Part shown: positions 18,151 to 28,113 of the stretch, one piece after another
How positions within the stretch are numbered: position 1 is the stretch's first letter
Layout: each line of letters starts with the position of its first letter
Source: Pseudomonas sp. SG20056
Lineage (GTDB): Bacteria; Pseudomonadota; Gammaproteobacteria; Pseudomonadales; Pseudomonadaceae
DNA length: 64,000 nt
Direction: 5' to 3'
Assembly: GCF_031764535.1 (NCBI RefSeq)
Contig: NZ_CP134499.1
Coordinates: 806,001 to 870,000, forward strand
The notes under the pieces: model-generated
Databases searched by the model: none
The model's input: only the letters and a program-made list of their open reading frames with translations
Told to the model about the DNA's origin: nothing
Program-made: the position numbers and the translations under genes

Positions 18151-21100
18151 ATGGCCGCGTTGGCGCGCTTGGTTACCCTGCTGCTGCGTACGGCATTGGG
18201 GCTGTGCGCTTTGACGCTGGTATTAGCGGCGCTGTATGTCAGCCTCGGGCGCGAGCTGGTGCCGCTGGTCGCCGAATACCGCCTGGAAGCTGAAGACAAG
18301 GCCCGTGAAGCGTTGGCCATGCCGGTGCAGATCGGTGCATTGGAAGGGCTCTGGCAGGGGTTTTCACCCGTACTGACCGCTCACGATGTTGAGGTCGGTG
18401 AGGGCCCAGGTGCCTTGCAGCTGGATCAGGTGCGTGTGGTACCCGATGTACTGGCCAGCCTGTTGGCGCGTCAGTTGCGCATTGCCCGGCTTGAGCTGGA
18501 TGGCGTGCAGCTGGTCGTGCAGCAAGCTGAAGACGGTAGCTGGTCGCTCAAGGGCTTACCGCAGCGCAATGAACCCGCGCCGCTCGATCTGGCTCAGGTG
18601 CTGACACAGTCGCAGATACTCAAGCGCCTGTCGTTGTTTAACAGCCAAGTCACCATACAGGCCTTCGATCAGCCGGCGCGGACCCTGACCTATGTAAACC
18701 TCACCCTGCGTAACGGCAGCGCGCGTCAGCGCCTGGACGGCCGTCTGCTGTTGCCCGATGGCCAGCCGCTGGCCCTGCAGTTGCGCTCGCGCATAAACGC
18801 CAAGCACTGGCAAGACGCCCAAGCCGATCTGTATCTGAGCCTGCCACAGAGCGACTGGGCGGCCTGGGTACCGGCGAGCCTACTGACGCAATGGCGGCTT
18901 GAGCAGTTGCAGCTGGGCGGCGAGGTCTGGCTGAGCTGGGCTAATGGCGGCATACAGCGGGCTGTCAGTCGCCTGCATGTGCCGCAGCTCAAGGCCGGCT
19001 ATGCCGGGCGCGAATCAGTGGCGCTGAATAACCTGGCGCTGAATGCCTATTTCACCCGCACCGAGCTGGGCTTCAAGTTGTTGCTGGATGACCTGGCCTT
19101 TAGCCGTAATGAACAGCGCTGGGGTGAAGTACGCGTGGCGTTGACTCAGCAGGCGGAAAGCGCAGAAGTGCAGGAGCAATGGGTGCTGAGTGCTGATCGC
19201 CTCGACCTGGCGCCGCTGCAGCCTCTGGTAGCGGGGCTTGCGCCACTGCCTGACAAAGGCCTGGCGCTGCTTGAGCAACTCAAGCCGCATGGTGCACTGC
19301 GCAATATTCAGCTCGACTACCGGCCGCAGCTGACCGATAGCAAACGCCTGCAGTTCTCGGCCAATCTGGAGCGCATCGGCTTTGCCGCATACCTTGGCTC
19401 ACCGGCCGCAGAAAATGTCAGCGGCAGTATCAGTGGCGATCTGGGCCAGGGTGAGCTGCGTGTCGATAGCGAAAATTTTTCCCTGCACCTCGACACCCTG
19501 TTCCCCAAGCCTTGGCACTATCAAAAGGCCAATGCTCTGCTGACCTGGCAGATTGATGAGCAGGCGTTCACCCTGCGCAGCCCTTATCTGCAGGTGCTGG
19601 GTGAAGAGGGGCCGGCCGCCGGCGATTTCCTGATTCGCCTGCGCTTCGACCCGGCGCAAGAAGACTATATGGACCTGCGTGTGGGGCTGCGTAACGGCGA
19701 TGCGCGCTTTACCGAGAAATACCTGCCAAGTCGGGCGCCGGGCATGAGTGCCGATCTGGATGCCTGGTTGAAAAGTGCCATCCGTGGTGGCGCGGTGGAT
19801 GAAGGCTATTTCCAGTACCAGGGTTCGCTGAACAAGGGCGCGGAAAATACCTCGCGCAGCATCAGTCTGTTCTTCGCCGTGCATGACGCCGAACTGGCCT
19901 TTCAGCCCGGTTGGCCGGCGCTGCGCGAGGGGCGTGGCAAGGTGTTGATCGAAGACAGCGGTGTGCGCGTCGAGCTGGCTGAAGGACGTATCCTCGATAG
20001 CCAGGTGAGCAATGCCCAGGCGCTGATTGCCACTTCGTTGCCGGGTCAGCCACCGCGTTTGTTGTTGACCAGCGAGCTGAGCAGCAATGTCGATGATGCC
20101 CTGCATATCCTGCAGCAGGCCCCGATTGGCACCGCAGAAACTTTCGCTGGCTGGACTGGCGCGGGAGCGTTAGCCGGTAAACTCAAGCTCGATCTGCCGC
20201 TGCGCAAGGGCTTGGCTCCGGCAGTGGTGGTGGATTTCGCTACTGAAAACGCGCAGCTCAGCCTGCCTACTCCGCCGCTGCAGTTCAGTCAGCTGCAGGG
20301 GGCATTTCGCTACAACACCGCCAGTGGCCTCAGTGCCCCGGACATTCGTGCCCAAGTGCTCGGCCATGCGGTGCGCGCCAAGGCTCTGGCCGAAGGTGCG
20401 CGGGGTAAAGCGCGCAGCCGCATTGAGGCCAGCGGGCAGATCGCCGTCAAGGAGCTGAGTACCTGGCTGGGGGTGACCCAGCCGCTGCCCGTCAGTGGCA
20501 ATCTGCCGTATCGCCTCAATCTGACTCTGGACGGCGCCGACAGTCAGCTGCGCGTCAGTTCCAGCCTTAAAGGTGCGACGCTGGCGCTACCGGCACCGTT
20601 CGGCAAGACCGCTGCCGAGGAGCGCACGACGCAGTGGCGTATGACCCTGGGCGGCCGTGAACAGCGCTACTGGCTGGATTACGCTGACTTGCTGAGCCTG
20701 ACCTTCGCCGCCAGCCCTGGCCGGTTCAACCAGGGGCGGGGCGAAATTCGCCTGGCCGACGGTGCGGCCAGCCTGCCTACTAGCCAGGGCTTGCGGGTGC
20801 GCGGGCGCGTAGCAGAGTTGGACTGGTCGGCCTGGCAGCAGGTGTTGCAGCCCTATGCCAGCGTGCCAATCGGTGATGCGCAGCGGCTGTTCAAGGATGC
20901 CCAGTTGCGCATTGGTCGCTTCACCGGCTTTGGCATCAGCCTGGATGCGCTGGAAGTGGCAGTGAAACGCGATGCCGCAACCTGGGCGGTCAGCCTCGAC
21001 AGCCCGCAGCTGAAAGGCCTGGTCGGCTTGCCGGATGCCCGTGAGCTGCCGATTGCGCTGACGCTCGACTATCTGCGCTTCCCGGCGGCAGAGAAGAAAG

Positions 21101-21984
21101 TTGCCGGTGAGCCTGTAATCGATGCGCCCGATCCGCTGGCAAGTGTCGATCCGAGTAGCTTCCCGGCGCTGGACGTGCGGATCGCCGAGGTCTATCAGGG
21201 CATCGAACCGCTTGGCAGTTGGTCGCTCAAGGCGCGCCCGGTCAGCGCCGGTGTGCATTTCAATGAGTTGGATCTCAATCTCAAAGGCCTGAAGATTAGC
21301 GGCCGCGCCACCTGGCTAAACGCCGCAAATGGCGTGCGCACGAGCTACAAAGGGCGTATGGAAGGCGCCGATCTGGCTGATGTACTGATCGCCTGGGGCT
21401 TTGCACCGACCGCTAGCAGCCGTGACTTTCATATGGATGTTGATGGTAACTGGCCCGGCTCGCCTGCCTGGTTCGGCCTGAAGCGTTTCAGCGGCACGCT
21501 GGATGCTTCGCTGCGCAAAGGCCAGTTCTCCGAGGTGGAAGGGCCCGCTTCGGCGCTGCGCGTATTTGGTCTGCTGAACTTCAACTCGATTGGCCGGCGC
21601 CTGCGTCTGGACTTCTCTGACCTGCTCGGCAAAGGTTTGAGTTATGACCGGGTCAAGGGACTGCTGGTAGCTGATAACGGCGTGTTCGTTACTCGCGAGC
21701 CAATCACCCTGACCGGGCCGTCGAGCAATCTTGAACTCAATGGCACCCTGGATATGGCCAATGATCGGATTGATGCCAAGTTGTTGGTGACCTTGCCGGT
21801 GACCAACAACCTGCCACTGGCTGCGCTGATAGTCGGCGCACCGGCCATCGGCGGGGCGCTGTTTATTGCCGATAAGCTCTTGGGTGACCGCGTGGCGCGC
21901 TTTGCGAGTGTGCAGTACGACGTCAAGGGCGCCTGGCAGAACCCAGACATCAGCTTCGACAAGCCCTTCGAAAAACCTCAGTAA
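18151..21984 (+). CDS. yhdP: YhdP family AsmA-like envelope protein
   Basis: A 1277-residue AsmA-like protein. In Escherichia coli, YhdP spans the envelope with TamB and YdbH and helps to move phospholipids to the outer membrane. One N-terminal membrane helix is visible at about residues 5-27 (LVTLLLRTALGLCALTLVLA), followed by a long periplasmic region of beta-rich repeats: the DUF3971-type part in the middle, and an AsmA-like C-terminal part with FRFLGL-like LRVFGLLNFNSIGRRLRLDF and GLLVADNGVFVTREPITLTG, which is strongly conserved in the family. A second hydrophobic stretch lies near the end (LPLAALIVGAPAIGGALFIA). The order maf-rng-yhdP-nit-tldD matches that of other gammaproteobacteria. 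Confidence 0.93.
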   Translation: MAALARLVTLLLRTALGLCALTLVLAALYVSLGRELVPLVAEYRLEAEDKAREALAMPVQIGALEGLWQGFSPVLTAHDVEVGEGPGALQLDQVRVVPDVLASLLARQLRIARLELDGVQLVVQQAEDGSWSLKGLPQRNEPAPLDLAQVLTQSQILKRLSLFNSQVTIQAFDQPARTLTYVNLTLRNGSARQRLDGRLLLPDGQPLALQLRSRINAKHWQDAQADLYLSLPQSDWAAWVPASLLTQWRLEQLQLGGEVWLSWANGGIQRAVSRLHVPQLKAGYAGRESVALNNLALNAYFTRTELGFKLLLDDLAFSRNEQRWGEVRVALTQQAESAEVQEQWVLSADRLDLAPLQPLVAGLAPLPDKGLALLEQLKPHGALRNIQLDYRPQLTDSKRLQFSANLERIGFAAYLGSPAAENVSGSISGDLGQGELRVDSENFSLHLDTLFPKPWHYQKANALLTWQIDEQAFTLRSPYLQVLGEEGPAAGDFLIRLRFDPAQEDYMDLRVGLRNGDARFTEKYLPSRAPGMSADLDAWLKSAIRGGAVDEGYFQYQGSLNKGAENTSRSISLFFAVHDAELAFQPGWPALREGRGKVLIEDSGVRVELAEGRILDSQVSNAQALIATSLPGQPPRLLLTSELSSNVDDALHILQQAPIGTAETFAGWTGAGALAGKLKLDLPLRKGLAPAVVVDFATENAQLSLPTPPLQFSQLQGAFRYNTASGLSAPDIRAQVLGHAVRAKALAEGARGKARSRIEASGQIAVKELSTWLGVTQPLPVSGNLPYRLNLTLDGADSQLRVSSSLKGATLALPAPFGKTAAEERTTQWRMTLGGREQRYWLDYADLLSLTFAASPGRFNQGRGEIRLADGAASLPTSQGLRVRGRVAELDWSAWQQVLQPYASVPIGDAQRLFKDAQLRIGRFTGFGISLDALEVAVKRDAATWAVSLDSPQLKGLVGLPDARELPIALTLDYLRFPAAEKKVAGEPVIDAPDPLASVDPSSFPALDVRIAEVYQGIEPLGSWSLKARPVSAGVHFNELDLNLKGLKISGRATWLNAANGVRTSYKGRMEGADLADVLIAWGFAPTASSRDFHMDVDGNWPGSPAWFGLKRFSGTLDASLRKGQFSEVEGPASALRVFGLLNFNSIGRRLRLDFSDLLGKGLSYDRVKGLLVADNGVFVTREPITLTGPSSNLELNGTLDMANDRIDAKLLVTLPVTNNLPLAALIVGAPAIGGALFIADKLLGDRVARFASVQYDVKGAWQNPDISFDKPFEKPQ

Positions 21985-22017
21985 TCCCCACGCGGATGAT
22001 ATGCAGCCGTGCAGTCT

Positions 22018-22051
22018 GCCGGTATGGCTTGTAAGCTGAAGCCATACCGGC
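22018..22051. repeat. Perfect 13-base inverted repeat between yhdP and the amidohydrolase gene
   Basis: GCCGGTATGGCTT and AAGCCATACCGGC flank an 8-base loop. No T-run follows in either direction, so it is not a classical terminator. It could be a transcript-stabilising stem or a remnant of a repetitive element. Confidence 0.65.
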
Positions 22052-22069
22052 ATTGAAATAAAGGCAGTC

Positions 22070-22939
22070 ATGACCTTCGCAGTTATTCAAATGGTCAGCC
22101 AGGCCGATGTCCTGGCCAATCTGGCGCAGGCTCGGCAGTTGCTTGAGCAGGCTGCCGCACAAGGTGCGCGATTGGCCGTGCTGCCGGAAAATTTCGCGGC
22201 CATCGGCCGGCGCGATCAGGCCGCGCTGGGGCGCGCCGAAGCGTTGGGCGAGGGACCGATTCTGCCTTGGTTGCAACAAGCCGCCCGTGACCTGGGCTTG
22301 TGGATTGTCGCCGGCACCTTGCCTTTACCGCCGGATGGCCAGCCTGATGCCAAGGCTCACGCCTGCTCGCTGTTGATCGATGATCACGGCCAGCGCGTGG
22401 CCCGCTATGACAAGCTGCACCTGTTTGATGTGGATGTCAGCGACAGCCATGGCCGTTATCGCGAGTCTGACGATTACGCCTTCGGCAGCCAGGTGGTGGT
22501 CGCCGATACCCCGGTTGGGCGTTTGGGCATGACCGTTTGTTATGACCTGCGCTTTCCCGAGTTGTACAGTGCCCTGCGCGCAGCCGGTGCAGAGCTGATC
22601 TGTGCGCCGGCTGCCTTTACTGCGGTTACCGGTGCAGCACATTGGCAGATACTCACCCGCGCGCGGGCCATCGAAACCCAGTGCTACGTGCTGGCGGCCG
22701 GACAGGGCGGTACTCATCCAGGTGGGCGCGAGACCTTTGGCCATTCGGCGCTGGTCGATCCCTGGGGGCGCGTACTCGCCGAACTGCCACGCGGGCCGGG
22801 CGTGCTGCTGGCCGAGCGTGATGCGACCGAACAGGCGGCGATTCGCCAGCGCATGCCGGTGGCGCGGCATAAACGTTTTTTTGCGGCAGCCGAACCACGG
22901 CTGCCAGGTGCAACAGTCATCAACGAGATTGAGCAATGA
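22070..22939 (+). CDS. Carbon-nitrogen hydrolase family amidase (Nit1/NitA-like)
   Basis: A 289-residue nitrilase-superfamily enzyme. The catalytic triad is visible: E40 in [12 protein letters not shown]115 in [11 protein letters not shown] and C157 in [13 protein letters not shown]. The substrate-side pattern [18 protein letters not shown] and the overall length match the Nit1 branch, whose characterised members deaminate a side product of glutathione (deaminated glutathione amidase). That specificity is inferred from family likeness, not shown. The gene overlaps tldD by four bases (ATGA), so the two are translationally coupled; this linkage is conserved in pseudomonads as far as I recall. 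Confidence 0.9.
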   Translation: MTFAVIQMVSQADVLANLAQARQLLEQAAAQGARLAVLPENFAAIGRRDQAALGRAEALGEGPILPWLQQAARDLGLWIVAGTLPLPPDGQPDAKAHACSLLIDDHGQRVARYDKLHLFDVDVSDSHGRYRESDDYAFGSQVVVADTPVGRLGMTVCYDLRFPELYSALRAAGAELICAPAAFTAVTGAAHWQILTRARAIETQCYVLAAGQGGTHPGGRETFGHSALVDPWGRVLAELPRGPGVLLAERDATEQAAIRQRMPVARHKRFFAAAEPRLPGATVINEIEQ

Positions 22940-24393
22940 ACACTATGTTGGTATCTGTCAGTGAACATCTGCTGGGGCCGGGCGGTTTGACCATTGAACA
23001 TCTGCCCGCAGTTCTGGCCGACTTGGCCGGGCCGGGAATCGATGCGGCCGACCTGTATTTCCAGAGCCAGGTCTCGGAAACCTGGGCGCTGGAGGATGGC
23101 ATCGTCAAGGAAGGCAGTTTCAACCTCGATCAGGGCGTCGGTGTGCGCGCTCAGTCCGGCGAGAAGACCGGTTTTGCCTACAGCAATGCGATCACCGCTG
23201 ATGCCTTGAGCCAGGCTGCGCGTGCGGCCCGCTCGATTGCCCGCGCTGGGCAGAACGGCCGCGTGCAAGCGTTCAGCAGCCCGCTGGTCAAGCCGCTGTA
23301 TGCCCAGGACAACCCGCTGGATGTGTTGGGGCGGGCGGAAAAGGTCGAGCTGCTCAAGCGCATTGACGTCGCTACCCGCGCCCTTGACCCACGCATCAAA
23401 CAGGTCTCGGTCAGTCTGGCCGGGGTGTGGGATCGCATTCTGGTGGCGGCGAATGACGGCAGCCTGGGCGCGGATATCCGCCCGCTGGTGCGCTTCAATG
23501 TCAGCGTGATCGTCGAGCAGAACGGTCGCCGCGAGCGTGGCAGCCACGGTGGTGGCGGACGTACCGATTACCGCTACTTCCTCGAACAGACCAGCAACAA
23601 CGAAGAGCGCGCCATGGGCTATGCCCGTGAGGCCCTGCGCCAGGCACTGGTCAACCTCGAAGCTATTCCAGCCCCAGCAGGCACTATGCCTGTGGTGATG
23701 GGGGCTGGCTGGTCCGGTGTGCTGCTGCACGAAGCGGTCGGCCATGGCCTGGAAGGCGACTTCAATCGTAAGGGCAGCTCGGCCTACAGCGGCCGAATGG
23801 GTGAGCAGGTGGCGTCCAGCCTGTGCACCATCGTCGATGACGGTACCCTTGCCGAGCGTCGCGGTTCTCTGAGCATGGACGATGAGGGCACGCAGACCCA
23901 GTGCACCACGTTGATTGAGAACGGCGTGCTCAAGGGCTATATGCAGGACAAATTGAATGCCCGCCTGATGGGTGTGGCGTGCACTGGCAACGGTCGCCGT
24001 GAGTCCTACGCGCACCTGCCGATGCCGCGCATGACCAATACCTACATGCTGGCCGGCGAAAGCGACCCGGAAGAAATCATCCGCTCGGTGAAGAAGGGCA
24101 TCTATTGCGCCAACCTCGGCGGCGGTCAGGTCGATATCACCAGTGGCAAGTTCGTCTTCTCCACCAGCGAGGCTTACCTGATCGAGGACGGCAAGATCAC
24201 CGCCCCGGTCAAAGGCGCCACCCTGATAGGCAATGGCCCGGAAGCCATGAGCAAGGTGTCGATGGTCGGTAACGACCTGGCGCTGGACAGCGGCGTCGGC
24301 ACCTGCGGCAAGGACGGCCAATCGGTGCCGGTTGGCGTGGGCCAGCCGACGCTGAAGATTGATGCGATTACGGTGGGCGGGACGGGCAGCTAA
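22936..24393 (+). CDS. tldD: Metalloprotease TldD
   Basis: Catalytic subunit of the TldD-TldE (PmbA) heterodimeric protease, which processes unfolded peptides such as the microcin B17 precursor and the antitoxin CcdA in Escherichia coli. It has 485 residues. The zinc site is [11 protein letters not shown], with H265, E266 and H270; further glycine-rich family motifs include [18 protein letters not shown] and [20 protein letters not shown] near the C-terminus. The start overlaps the upstream amidohydrolase stop. Its partner pmbA lies 0.7 kb downstream, beyond yjgA on the opposite strand. The natural substrate in Pseudomonas is unknown to me. Confidence 0.96.
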   Translation: MNTMLVSVSEHLLGPGGLTIEHLPAVLADLAGPGIDAADLYFQSQVSETWALEDGIVKEGSFNLDQGVGVRAQSGEKTGFAYSNAITADALSQAARAARSIARAGQNGRVQAFSSPLVKPLYAQDNPLDVLGRAEKVELLKRIDVATRALDPRIKQVSVSLAGVWDRILVAANDGSLGADIRPLVRFNVSVIVEQNGRRERGSHGGGGRTDYRYFLEQTSNNEERAMGYAREALRQALVNLEAIPAPAGTMPVVMGAGWSGVLLHEAVGHGLEGDFNRKGSSAYSGRMGEQVASSLCTIVDDGTLAERRGSLSMDDEGTQTQCTTLIENGVLKGYMQDKLNARLMGVACTGNGRRESYAHLPMPRMTNTYMLAGESDPEEIIRSVKKGIYCANLGGGQVDITSGKFVFSTSEAYLIEDGKITAPVKGATLIGNGPEAMSKVSMVGNDLALDSGVGTCGKDGQSVPVGVGQPTLKIDAITVGGTGS

Positions 24394-24399
24394 AAATCG

Positions 24400-24432
24400 T
24401 CGATTGGGTTGAGCGTTGCGCAGCCCAATCGA
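24400..24432. terminator. Hairpin terminator between convergent tldD and yjgA
   Basis: Nine-base arms TCGATTGGG and CCCAATCGA. On the minus strand the stem is followed by CGATTTTTAG, which suits termination of yjgA; the plus-strand side has no T-run. Confidence 0.65.
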
Positions 24433-24441
24433 TGTGCTGAT

Positions 24442-24963
24442 CTAGCGCAAGCCGCGCTGGGTTTCGTCCAGTTCGCGGATGTATTTGAAGATTTTGCGGG
24501 ACGCGGCAGGCGCTTTGTTCTGCGCCAGTTCGTGCTGGCCCTGACGGATCAGCTGGCGCAGGTGTTGGCGGTCGGCGTCGGGGTATTCACCGACAAACTT
24601 TTCCAGGGTGTCGTCGTCGCCGTTGAGCAAGCGGTCACGCCAGCGCTCCAGGTTATGAAAGCGTTCGTTGTACTGGCGGGTAGAGGCATCCAGCTGGTCA
24701 AGCAGGGTCAGGATGGCGGGGATATCCTGATCGCGCATCAAGCGGCCGATAAACTGCACATGGCGCTTCTTCGCGGCATTGGCCGTGTGCTTGGGCGCTT
24801 CGGCCAGCGCGCGGCGCAGCTCGTCGGTCAGTGGCAGTTTGTTCAGCAGGTCGAGTTTCAGGGTGGTCAGGCGTTGCCCCAGATCCTGCAACGCATGAAA
24901 CTCGCGCTTGATCTGGGTTTTGCTCTTCTCGCCGGAGAAGTCGTCGTCAAGGTATTCAGACAT
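24442..24963 (-). CDS. yjgA: Ribosome biogenesis factor YjgA/DarP (DUF615)
   Basis: A 173-residue, highly charged helical protein. In Escherichia coli, YjgA (DarP) associates with 50S precursors and promotes peptidyl transferase centre maturation. The conserved pattern is present: [20 protein letters not shown] at the N-terminus, [36 protein letters not shown], and the C-terminal [13 protein letters not shown] region ([20 protein letters not shown]). Length and motif order are normal. It is convergent with tldD and divergent from pmbA. Confidence 0.93.
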   Translation of the reverse strand: MSEYLDDDFSGEKSKTQIKREFHALQDLGQRLTTLKLDLLNKLPLTDELRRALAEAPKHTANAAKKRHVQFIGRLMRDQDIPAILTLLDQLDASTRQYNERFHNLERWRDRLLNGDDDTLEKFVGEYPDADRQHLRQLIRQGQHELAQNKAPAASRKIFKYIRELDETQRGLR

Positions 24964-25066
24964 GGTGGCGGTCCAGTGGAAAACGCCGACATGATAGCAG
25001 CAAGTTTCCAGCTGTAAGCGTCTGGCCTGTGTGGCCGCGCTTGCCGCTTATCGTTCAGGAGTTCTT

Positions 25067-26413
25067 ATGAGTGCAGTAGACATCGTCGGCCCCCAGGCTG
25101 TGCCGCATTTGCAGGCGCAGGTGGAGCAGATTATTGCCGAGGCTAAAAAGCAGGGCGCGAGTGCCTGTGAGGTGGCCGTATCGGTGGAGCAAGGCTTGTC
25201 CACCACGGTACGTCAGGGTGAAGTGGAAACGGTCGAGTTCAACCGCGACCAGGGTTTCGGTATCACCCTGTATGTCGGTCAGCGCAAGGGCTCGGCCAGT
25301 ACTTCGGCCAGTGGTGAAGCCGCGATTCGCGAAACCGTCGCGGCGGCCCTGGCGATTGCCAAGCATGCCTCCGAAGACGAATGCGCCGGGCTGGCCGATG
25401 CCGCGCTGATGGCCCGCGAGCTGCCGCAGCTGGATCTTTATCACGCTTGGTCGATCACCCCGGAGCAGGCCATTGAGCAGGCCTTGAGCTGCGAGGCCGC
25501 GGCCTTTGCCGCAGACCAGCGGATCAAGAACGCCGACGGCACGACTTTGAATACCCATCAGGGTTGCCGGGTCTACGGCAACAGCCATGGTTTTGTCAGC
25601 GGCTATGCCAGCACGCGGCACAGCTTAAGCTGCGTGATGATCGCCGAAGATGGCGGACAGATGCAGCGCGACTACTGGTACGACGTCAATCGCCAGGGCG
25701 AGTTGCTGGCCGATGCCGGCAGTATTGGTCGGCGCGCCGCCGAACGAGCGGTAAGCCGTTTAGGTGCGCGCCCGGTGCCAACCTGTGAAGTGCCGGTGCT
25801 GTTCGCCGCTGAGTTGGCGACCGGTTTGTTTGGCAGCTTCCTGGCGGCGATTTCCGGCGGCAATTTGTACCGTAAATCATCCTTTCTCGAAGGTTCCCTC
25901 GGTCAACAGCTATTCCCCGAGTGGCTGAAGATTGATGAGCGTCCGCATATCCCGCGTGCTTTGGGCAGTGCCGCCTTTGATGGTGACGGTCTGGCGACTT
26001 ACACCAAATCCTTTGTCGAGCGCGGCGAGCTGCTGTCCTATGTACTCGGCACCTATTCCGGGCGCAAGCTGGGTATGCCCAGCACCGCCAACTCTGGCGG
26101 CGTGCATAACCTGTTTGTTAGCCATGGCGATGAAAGCCAGAAGGCGTTGCTCAAGCGTATGGGGCGTGGGCTGCTGGTCACTGAGCTGATGGGGCAGGGG
26201 CTGAATATGGTCACTGGCGACTATTCGCGTGGTGCCGGTGGTTACTGGGTGGAAAACGGCGAGATCCAGTTTCCGGTGCAGGAAGTTACCATCGCCGGAA
26301 ACCTGCGCGACATGTTCAAGCAGATTGTCGCTGTCGGTAATGATCTGGAGCTGCGCAGCAATATCCGCACTGGCTCGGTGCTTATCGAGCGCATGACCGT
26401 GGCCGGTAGTTGA
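25067..26413 (+). CDS. pmbA: Metalloprotease subunit PmbA/TldE
   Basis: A 448-residue partner of TldD. It shares the two-domain fold, with QGFGITLYVGQRKGSASTSA in the N-terminal part and a glycine-rich C-terminal part (LMGQGLNMVTGDYSRGAGGY, VAGNLRDMF-like IAGNLRDMFKQIVAVGNDLE). It lacks the HExxxH zinc motif, as expected for the non-catalytic subunit. The start chosen is the ATG with CAGGAG 5 bases upstream. The gene is transcribed in the same direction as tldD but is separated from it by yjgA and probably has its own promoter. A strong terminator follows. Confidence 0.95.
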   Translation: MSAVDIVGPQAVPHLQAQVEQIIAEAKKQGASACEVAVSVEQGLSTTVRQGEVETVEFNRDQGFGITLYVGQRKGSASTSASGEAAIRETVAAALAIAKHASEDECAGLADAALMARELPQLDLYHAWSITPEQAIEQALSCEAAAFAADQRIKNADGTTLNTHQGCRVYGNSHGFVSGYASTRHSLSCVMIAEDGGQMQRDYWYDVNRQGELLADAGSIGRRAAERAVSRLGARPVPTCEVPVLFAAELATGLFGSFLAAISGGNLYRKSSFLEGSLGQQLFPEWLKIDERPHIPRALGSAAFDGDGLATYTKSFVERGELLSYVLGTYSGRKLGMPSTANSGGVHNLFVSHGDESQKALLKRMGRGLLVTELMGQGLNMVTGDYSRGAGGYWVENGEIQFPVQEVTIAGNLRDMFKQIVAVGNDLELRSNIRTGSVLIERMTVAGS

Positions 26414-26426
26414 TTCCGCTTGTATG

Positions 26427-26463
26427 AAAAAGGGGCTGTCGCTTAAGCGTTCAGCCCCTTTTT
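26427..26463. terminator. Bidirectional intrinsic terminator (pmbA / ptsO)
   Basis: Arms AAAAAGGGGCTG and CAGCCCCTTTTT, with an inner CGCTTAAGCG palindrome that extends the stem. It lies between the convergent pmbA and ptsO genes and has an A-run and a T-run for both strands. Confidence 0.93.
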
Positions 26464-26479
26464 ACTGCCTCTCGATCAG

Positions 26480-26752
26480 CTATTCGCCTTCGTCGAAGTA
26501 GTTGTTGATCAGCTCGCTGAGGGCCTGCAGCGCCTCGCTATCCTGCTCGCCTTCGGTGTGCAGGTGCACGGGCGTGCCTTTACCGGCGGCAAGCATCATC
26601 ACCGCCATAATACTTTTGCCGTCGACCAGACTCTTCGGGCTACGGCCGATCTTGACCTGGCAAGGAAAACGCCCAGCGACGCCGACAAACTTGGCCGCCG
26701 CACGGGCGTGCAGGCCAAGCTTGTTGATAATGGTGATTTCGCAGGCGGGCAT
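26480..26752 (-). CDS. ptsO: Phosphocarrier protein NPr (HPr homologue of the nitrogen PTS)
   Basis: A 90-residue HPr-like protein that relays phosphate from PtsP (EI-Ntr) to PtsN (EIIA-Ntr). The active-site histidine is H15 in NKLGLHARAAAKF. The regulatory-serine region reads LVDGKSIMAVMMLAAGKGT with S47 in the usual place. The system is regulatory and does not import sugar. It is the last gene of the rpoN-hpf-ptsN-rapZ-ptsO cluster, 12 bases after rapZ. ptsP is not in the window, as is usual. Confidence 0.95.
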   Translation of the reverse strand: MPACEITIINKLGLHARAAAKFVGVAGRFPCQVKIGRSPKSLVDGKSIMAVMMLAAGKGTPVHLHTEGEQDSEALQALSELINNYFDEGE

Positions 26753-26764
26753 CGCGGCAATTCC

Positions 26765-27622
26765 TTAGCTGAGGTCGCGGTGGCGAGTCTGAACGTTTTT
26801 CAGGATGGGTTTGAGGGTTTCACCCAGGCGGTTGGCCAGGTACACCGAGCGGTGGTGACCGCCAGTGCAGCCAATTGCAACCGTTACATAGGCGCGGTTG
26901 CTGGCGGCAAAGCGCGGCAGCCATTTAGTCAGGTAAGCGAGGATGTCCTGGTACATGTCTTCGACATCAGCCTGGGCCGAGAGGTAATCGACTACAGGCT
27001 GGTCGAGGCCGGAGAAGTCGCGCAGGTCTGGCTTCCAGTACGGGTTGGGCAAGCAGCGCACATCAAATACCAGATCAGCATCCACCGGCATGCCGCGCTT
27101 GAAACCAAAGGACTCCAGCAGAAACGCGGTACCCGGCTCGGGTTGGTTAAGCAAGCGCAGTTTGAGGCTGTCGCGCAGCTGATACAGGTTGAGGTGGGTG
27201 GTGTCGATTTTCAGGTCGGCCAGATCAATGATTGGCCCGAGCAATAGGCTTTCGTCGGCGATGGCTTCAGCCAGAGAGCGACTCTCGTTGGTCAGCGGGT
27301 GGCGCCGACGGGTTTCCGAGAAGCGTTTGAGCAGGGTTTCTTCGTCGGCATCCAGGTAGATCACATCGCATTTGATGTGCCGTGCGCGAACTTCTTCAAG
27401 CAGCTCGGGGAAGCGCTTGAGGTGGCTCGGCAGGTTGCGCGCATCAATCGACACTGCGACCTGCGGATGCAGCAGTTCGGTGTGCAGTAGGGCACGCTCA
27501 GCCAGTTCAGGCAGCAGGCCGGCCGGCAAGTTATCGATGCAGTAGAAACCGTTGTCCTCAAGCACATCGAGGGCGGTGCTCTTCCCGGAGCCGGAGCGAC
27601 CGCTAACGATGATCAGGCGCAT
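26765..27622 (-). CDS. rapZ: RNase adapter protein RapZ (YvcJ/YhbJ family NTPase)
   Basis: A 285-residue protein. The N-terminal P-loop GRSGSGKST is at residues 8-16, after MRLIIVS. A Walker B-like block [20 protein letters not shown] follows. The C-terminal RNA-binding half ends with [20 protein letters not shown], the signature of the family. In enterobacteria RapZ guides RNase E to the sRNA GlmZ and so controls glucosamine-6-phosphate synthesis; pseudomonads are not known to me to have GlmZ, so the RNA partner here is open. The start is the ATG three bases past the ptsN stop; the longer frame runs into ptsN. Confidence 0.94.
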   Translation of the reverse strand: MRLIIVSGRSGSGKSTALDVLEDNGFYCIDNLPAGLLPELAERALLHTELLHPQVAVSIDARNLPSHLKRFPELLEEVRARHIKCDVIYLDADEETLLKRFSETRRRHPLTNESRSLAEAIADESLLLGPIIDLADLKIDTTHLNLYQLRDSLKLRLLNQPEPGTAFLLESFGFKRGMPVDADLVFDVRCLPNPYWKPDLRDFSGLDQPVVDYLSAQADVEDMYQDILAYLTKWLPRFAASNRAYVTVAIGCTGGHHRSVYLANRLGETLKPILKNVQTRHRDLS

Positions 27623-27624
27623 GC

Positions 27625-28098
27625 TCAGGCTCTGTTGAGTTGGCTTTGTACGTCCACGACTACCTGATACAGGGCTTCGCTGCTTTCCGCTTGGCGCAGG
27701 CTGGCACGCACATCGCTGCGATCGAGCATGCTGGCGATCTGCCGGAGCAGTTCCAGATGAGCGTCGGTGGCTGCTTCGGGCACCAGCAGGACAAACAGCA
27801 GGTCCACAGGCGCACCGTCGATGGCGTCGAAGTCTACGGCAGCGTCCAGGCGCAGCAAGGCGCTGATCGGCGCGGTGCAACCGGGCAGGCGACAGTGCGG
27901 AATGGCAATACCATTACCGAAACCGGTCGAGCCGAGTTTTTCTCGGGCAATCAGGCTTTCGAAGATGTCTTGGCCATCCAGGTCAGGCAGCTCGCGCGCC
28001 ACCAGGTTGGCAATCTGTTCGAGAACACGTTTTTTGCTGCCGCCCGGCACGTTCACCAGGGAACGGCCGGGGGTCAGGATAGTTTCAAGTCGGATCAT
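27625..28098 (-). CDS. ptsN: PTS IIA-like nitrogen regulatory protein PtsN (EIIA-Ntr)
   Basis: A 157-residue terminal phosphoacceptor of the nitrogen PTS. The phosphorylated histidine is H68 in [13 protein letters not shown]. The family pattern continues with [20 protein letters not shown] and [17 protein letters not shown]. In its unphosphorylated or phosphorylated form EIIA-Ntr binds partners controlling potassium transport, carbon and nitrogen metabolism and polyhydroxyalkanoate storage. It follows hpf by 15 bases and precedes rapZ by 2 bases on the minus strand. Confidence 0.96.
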   Translation of the reverse strand: MIRLETILTPGRSLVNVPGGSKKRVLEQIANLVARELPDLDGQDIFESLIAREKLGSTGFGNGIAIPHCRLPGCTAPISALLRLDAAVDFDAIDGAPVDLLFVLLVPEAATDAHLELLRQIASMLDRSDVRASLRQAESSEALYQVVVDVQSQLNRA

Positions 28099-28113
28099 AG
28101 GAGATAGACGATG

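Noticed and set aside
22714..24321. 535-codon open frame on the minus strand opposite tldD
   Set aside because: Antisense shadow of nit-tldD with no family features.
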